Positions 60,894-64,000 of a stretch of 64,000 nucleotides of DNA are shown in pieces (position 1 is the first letter of the stretch; each line of letters opens with the position of its first letter). The notes below the pieces were generated by a model that did no database searches, was not told the DNA's origin, and worked only from the letters and a program-made list of their open reading frames with translations. The position numbers and the translations under genes are program-made. Source of the stretch: Streptomyces coeruleorubidus (lineage in GTDB: Bacteria > Actinomycetota > Actinomycetes > Streptomycetales > Streptomycetaceae); contig NZ_CP023694.1 in the NCBI RefSeq assembly GCF_008705135.1, positions 6,795,001 through 6,859,000 on the forward strand. The letters are read 5' to 3'.

Positions 60894-62387
60894 ATGACCT
60901 CCTCTTCTTCCCCTTCCCAGGACACCAAGCGCTTCGCGCACAGCCACCCCGAGGGTCTTCGGGCCGATGCCCTGATGGAAGAGGACGTCGCCTGGAGCCA
61001 CGAGATCGACGGAGAGTGGGACGGCGATCAGCTCGACCGCTCCGAGCGCGCGGCTCTGCGCCGTGTGGCGGGCCTCTCCACCGAGCTCGAGGACGTCACC
61101 GAGGTCGAGTACCGCCAGCTCCGCCTGGAGCGGGTCGTGCTCGTCGGCGTCTGGACCTCGGGAACCGCGCAGGACGCGGACAACTCCCTCGCGGAGCTCG
61201 CCGCCCTCGCGGAAACGGCCGGCGCGCTGGTGCTCGACGGTGTGATCCAGCGCCGCGACAAGCCCGACGCGGCCACCTACATCGGCTCCGGCAAGGCCGA
61301 GGAGCTGCGCGACATCGTCCTCGAATCGGGCGCGGACACCGTCATCTGCGACGGTGAGCTCAGCCCGGGCCAGCTGATCCACCTCGAGGACGTCGTCAAG
61401 GTCAAGGTCATCGACCGGACCGCCCTGATCCTGGACATCTTCGCCCAGCATGCCAAGTCCCGAGAGGGCAAGGCGCAGGTCGCGCTCGCGCAGATGCAGT
61501 ACATGCTGCCGAGGCTGCGCGGCTGGGGTCAGTCGCTGTCCCGGCAGATGGGCGGCGGCAAGGGCGGCGGCCTCGCCACCCGTGGTCCGGGTGAGACCAA
61601 GATCGAGACGGACCGGCGGCGGATCCGCGAGAAGATGGCGAAGATGCGCCGGGAGATCGCGGACATGAAGACCGGCCGCGAGATCAAGCGCCAGGAGCGC
61701 AAGCGCCACAAGGTGCCCTCGGTCGCCATCGCGGGCTACACCAACGCCGGCAAGTCCTCGCTGCTCAACCGCCTCACGGGCGCGGGCGTGCTGGTCGAGA
61801 ACGCCCTGTTCGCGACCCTCGACCCGACCGTGCGCCGGGCCAAGACCCCGAGCGGCCGGCTGTACACGCTGGCCGACACGGTCGGGTTTGTCCGCCATCT
61901 GCCCCACCACCTGGTCGAGGCGTTCCGCTCCACGATGGAGGAGGTCGGCGAGTCCGACCTGATCCTGCACGTGGTGGACGGTTCGCACCCGAACCCGGAG
62001 GAGCAGCTGGCCGCCGTGCGCGAGGTGATCAGGGACGTCGGCGCCACCGGCGTACCCGAGATCGTCGTGATCAACAAGGCCGACGCGGCCGACCCGCTGA
62101 CGCTCCAGCGGCTGCTGCGTGTCGAGAAGCGGTCCATGGCCGTCTCGGCCCGCACCGGCCAGGGCATCGACGAGCTGCTCGCGCTCATCGACAACGAGCT
62201 GCCGCGCCCGTCGGTCGAGATCGAAGCGCTCCTGCCGTACACGCAGGGCAAGCTGGTCGCCCGTGCCCACGACGAGGGCGAGGTCCTCTCCGAGGAGCAC
62301 ACCCCGGAGGGCACCCTGCTCAAGGCGCGGGTGCACGAGGAACTGGCGGCGGAGCTCGCGCCGTACGTCCCGGCGCCGGCGCTCTGA
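60894..62387 (+). CDS. hflX: Ribosome-associated GTPase HflX
   Basis: The 497-residue GTPase has the HflX N-terminal domain with QRRDKPDAATYIGSGKAEEL, a Gly-rich linker (GGGKGGGLATRGPGETKIE) and the G domain (G1 GYTNAGKS about residue 280; G3 DTVGF; G4 NKAD). HflX splits stalled ribosomes under stress. ATG 60894 has AAGGATCC upstream. An acidic 75-residue N-terminal extension precedes the core. Confidence 0.95.
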   Translation: MTSSSSPSQDTKRFAHSHPEGLRADALMEEDVAWSHEIDGEWDGDQLDRSERAALRRVAGLSTELEDVTEVEYRQLRLERVVLVGVWTSGTAQDADNSLAELAALAETAGALVLDGVIQRRDKPDAATYIGSGKAEELRDIVLESGADTVICDGELSPGQLIHLEDVVKVKVIDRTALILDIFAQHAKSREGKAQVALAQMQYMLPRLRGWGQSLSRQMGGGKGGGLATRGPGETKIETDRRRIREKMAKMRREIADMKTGREIKRQERKRHKVPSVAIAGYTNAGKSSLLNRLTGAGVLVENALFATLDPTVRRAKTPSGRLYTLADTVGFVRHLPHHLVEAFRSTMEEVGESDLILHVVDGSHPNPEEQLAAVREVIRDVGATGVPEIVVINKADAADPLTLQRLLRVEKRSMAVSARTGQGIDELLALIDNELPRPSVEIEALLPYTQGKLVARAHDEGEVLSEEHTPEGTLLKARVHEELAAELAPYVPAPAL

Positions 62388-62486
62388 CGGCTTCGTCGCG
62401 AGCGGGGTCGCGAGCGAGTCCTCGGCGTGAGCGGCTCTTCGATCTGAGGGCGTCTACGGCCTGAGCGCGTTACGGCCTGAGCACGA

Positions 62487-62522
62487 GAAGGCCCGCTCCC
62501 TGTCCGCAGGGAGCGGGCCTTC
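62487..62522. terminator. Bidirectional terminator between hflX and the trypsin-like gene
   Basis: A perfect 16-bp GC-rich stem (62487-62502 with 62507-62522) with a TCCG loop lies about 100 nt after hflX and 12 nt past the stop of the convergent gene. Confidence 0.88.
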
Positions 62523-62534
62523 AGCTTGTTCCGG

Positions 62535-63737
62535 TCACCGACCGCCGTACGTCTTGCTCATGTTCTGGTAGAGCGCCTCGGCATCGCGGCCCAGCTGCGG
62601 GCCGGCCAGCCAGCTGTTGTCGGCCGGGCCGATCGAGGTGTTGGACACGAGGACGGACTTGCCGTTCACCACCCGGAACCAGCCGCCGCCGGACGAACCG
62701 CCGGTCATGGTGCAGCCGATGCGGTACATCGTCGGCAGGCTCGGGCTGAGCGAGAACCGGCCCGGGACGTCGACGCACTTGAACATCTTCAGACCGTTGT
62801 AGGGCGGCGCCGCCGGGTAACCCCAGGCGCCCATCTTGGCGGCCCCGGCCGCGGACGGCGCCGAGAAGTCCACGTCCAGCGCGGCGCCCACCGTCTCCTC
62901 CAGGGACTTGGCACCCTGCTCGGGCTTCACGTGCAGCACGGCATAGTCGTACGCGGCACCGTCACCGCCGGTCTCCGAGCCGCCCCGGATCCACTGGTTC
63001 GAGGTCGAGGCCCAGTCCGCCCACCAGTTGCCGTACGGCGCGACCTCCGTCGGGTTCGCGTTGCTCAGCTCCGCCTCGGACTTGCCGAGGTCGTTGTAGG
63101 CCGGGACGAACACGAGATTGCGGTACCAGCCGCCGTCGCCGCCGGCGTGCACGCAGTGGCCGGCCGTCCACACCAGGTTGGACTTGCCCGGGTGGTTGAC
63201 GTCCTTGATCACCGTGCCGGAGCAGACGGCCGGGCCGTCGGGGGAGTCGAAGAAGACCTTGCCGACCGGGGCGGCGTTCCGGTGGTACGGCGTCTTCTCG
63301 GCCTGCGCCTGGACGGGCGCCGGGTCAGGATCGCTGACGCCCCGGCCGGCCGACGCGTCCTTCGTCGTGACCGTCTTGTCGGCCTCCTTCGCGGACTGCA
63401 TCCGCTCCGGCTTCCAGAGGCCCTCGATCACCGGGTTGACGAAGTCCTTGGCCTCACTGAGCCACTTGTCCTTGTCCCAGTCCTTCCAGCCGCCGTCCTT
63501 CCACCGGTCGACGTCGATCCCGTGCTCCTCGAGCTTGCCGGCGAGGTCGGCCGGGATCTTGACCTTGCCACCGCCGTCCGCGGCTTGCGAGGTGGTGACG
63601 TCGGGCTTGTCGTTCGCCGAGTCCGCCGAACCTTCACAGGCGGTCGCGGTGAGCGCCAGGGCGGCGACGAGCCCGGTGGCGGCGAGAAGGGAGCGCCGCC
63701 CGCGCCTCGGTGCCGCGGGCGTACGTGTGGAACGCAT
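62535..63737 (-). CDS. Secreted trypsin-like serine peptidase (lipoprotein)
   Basis: The 400-residue protein has an Arg-rich signal peptide with lipobox ATAC (Cys at about residue 36). A linker of about 120 residues with repeated Lys/Trp/Asp motifs follows. The chymotrypsin-fold domain has the triad His in WTAGHCVH, Asp in YDYAVLHV and Ser in TGGSSGGGWF. Such GSSGG peptidases of actinomycetes are mostly uncharacterised. ATG 63737 has GGGGGTC upstream; in-frame starts as far as 63896 lack a signal peptide. Confidence 0.9.
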   Translation of the reverse strand: MRSTRTPAAPRRGRRSLLAATGLVAALALTATACEGSADSANDKPDVTTSQAADGGGKVKIPADLAGKLEEHGIDVDRWKDGGWKDWDKDKWLSEAKDFVNPVIEGLWKPERMQSAKEADKTVTTKDASAGRGVSDPDPAPVQAQAEKTPYHRNAAPVGKVFFDSPDGPAVCSGTVIKDVNHPGKSNLVWTAGHCVHAGGDGGWYRNLVFVPAYNDLGKSEAELSNANPTEVAPYGNWWADWASTSNQWIRGGSETGGDGAAYDYAVLHVKPEQGAKSLEETVGAALDVDFSAPSAAGAAKMGAWGYPAAPPYNGLKMFKCVDVPGRFSLSPSLPTMYRIGCTMTGGSSGGGWFRVVNGKSVLVSNTSIGPADNSWLAGPQLGRDAEALYQNMSKTYGGR

Positions 63738-63968
63738 GGTGCGATGACCCCCGTTGGTGCATAACCGTGTGCTGTGCTGCTGCGTGTGCATGTCAGACCT
63801 GGCGCCGGAGCCCCCGGCGCGACACCCCACTATGCCCGTGGAGTTGAGGGCGTACCGGGGTGGGGCGGTGAAGGTTTCCGTGAGTCCACGGGCCATTGCG
63901 CCAGGTGCGCGCGGGCACGGGCACGGGCACGGCGCACCGCCCCACCGCTGAAGGTGTTCAGCGGGCCG

Positions 63969-64000
63969 TCAGCGGCCCGCGAACTTCTCGCTGACCGAGT
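63969..64000 (-). CDS. 3' end of a gene entering from outside the window
   Basis: The last codons of a minus-strand frame read SVSEKFAGR followed by a TGA at 63971-63969. The frame is open to the window end. Only about 10 codons are visible, so neither product nor certainty of coding can be given. Confidence 0.35.
   Translation of the reverse strand, partial: SVSEKFAGR

Overview
The window is chromosomal DNA of a Streptomyces-type actinomycete. It shows high GC, frequent GTG starts, actinobacterial 23S/5S rRNA, and a gene order I recognise from Streptomyces: osaC-osaAB, ftsK, rimO-pgsA-cinA-clgR, nei2-lhr, recA-recX, gluABCD-gluRK, miaB-miaA-dapF-rshA-hflX. It looks like core chromosome. I found no prophage, insertion sequence, CRISPR array, biosynthetic cluster or recognisable defence island. 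All functions below come from reading motifs and gene order; no database search was possible.

Region 1 (1-4490) is the end of an rRNA operon: 16S-23S spacer, 23S, 5S and a strong TTCG-loop terminator. It is followed by a shortened DegT-like aminotransferase relic and a tRNA-Thr(GGT) with its own promoter and terminator. Region 2 (4488-14064) is the osmoadaptation locus. osaC (RsbW-like/PAS/GAF/PP2C) diverges from osaA, a 1,822-residue hybrid histidine kinase with about a dozen HAMP-like units, which is followed by the response regulator osaB. Region 3 (14192-22182) holds ftsK, a RodZ-like membrane HTH protein, the overlapping rimO-pgsA-cinA set, clgR and a Dps protein.

Region 4 (22183-36066) carries DNA-maintenance genes with transport genes in between: an SDR, nei2, lhr, an AraC regulator, azlCD, DUF3046, an AI-2E-type permease, recA and recX. 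Region 5 (36115-46133) has a cysteine dioxygenase/rhodanese pair behind a Cys-rich leader peptide, an FAD monooxygenase, the gluABCD glutamate importer with its divergent regulator GluR-GluK, and an orphan TAXI binding protein. Region 6 (46242-64000) has a MazG-like hydrolase, a KhtTU-like cation/proton antiporter, a NarL-type two-component system, miaB, miaA, dapF, rshA, an M1 peptidase, hflX and a secreted trypsin-like protein.

The most coherent hidden layer is a set of promoter-like elements matching the PafBC/RecA-NDp DNA-damage promoter (TTGTCAGTGGC, 6 nt, then a -10). They precede recA (11/11 in the conserved block), lhr-nei2 (11/11) and the MazG-like gene (10/11). For the last two, the start codon sits where the transcript should begin, so leaderless mRNAs are predicted. 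Other notable signals are an apparent attenuation leader for cysteine catabolism, tandem repeats that begin exactly at the stop codons of miaB and rshA, an array of 276-bp repeats encoding HAMP units, and palindromic operators near the SDR and glu genes.
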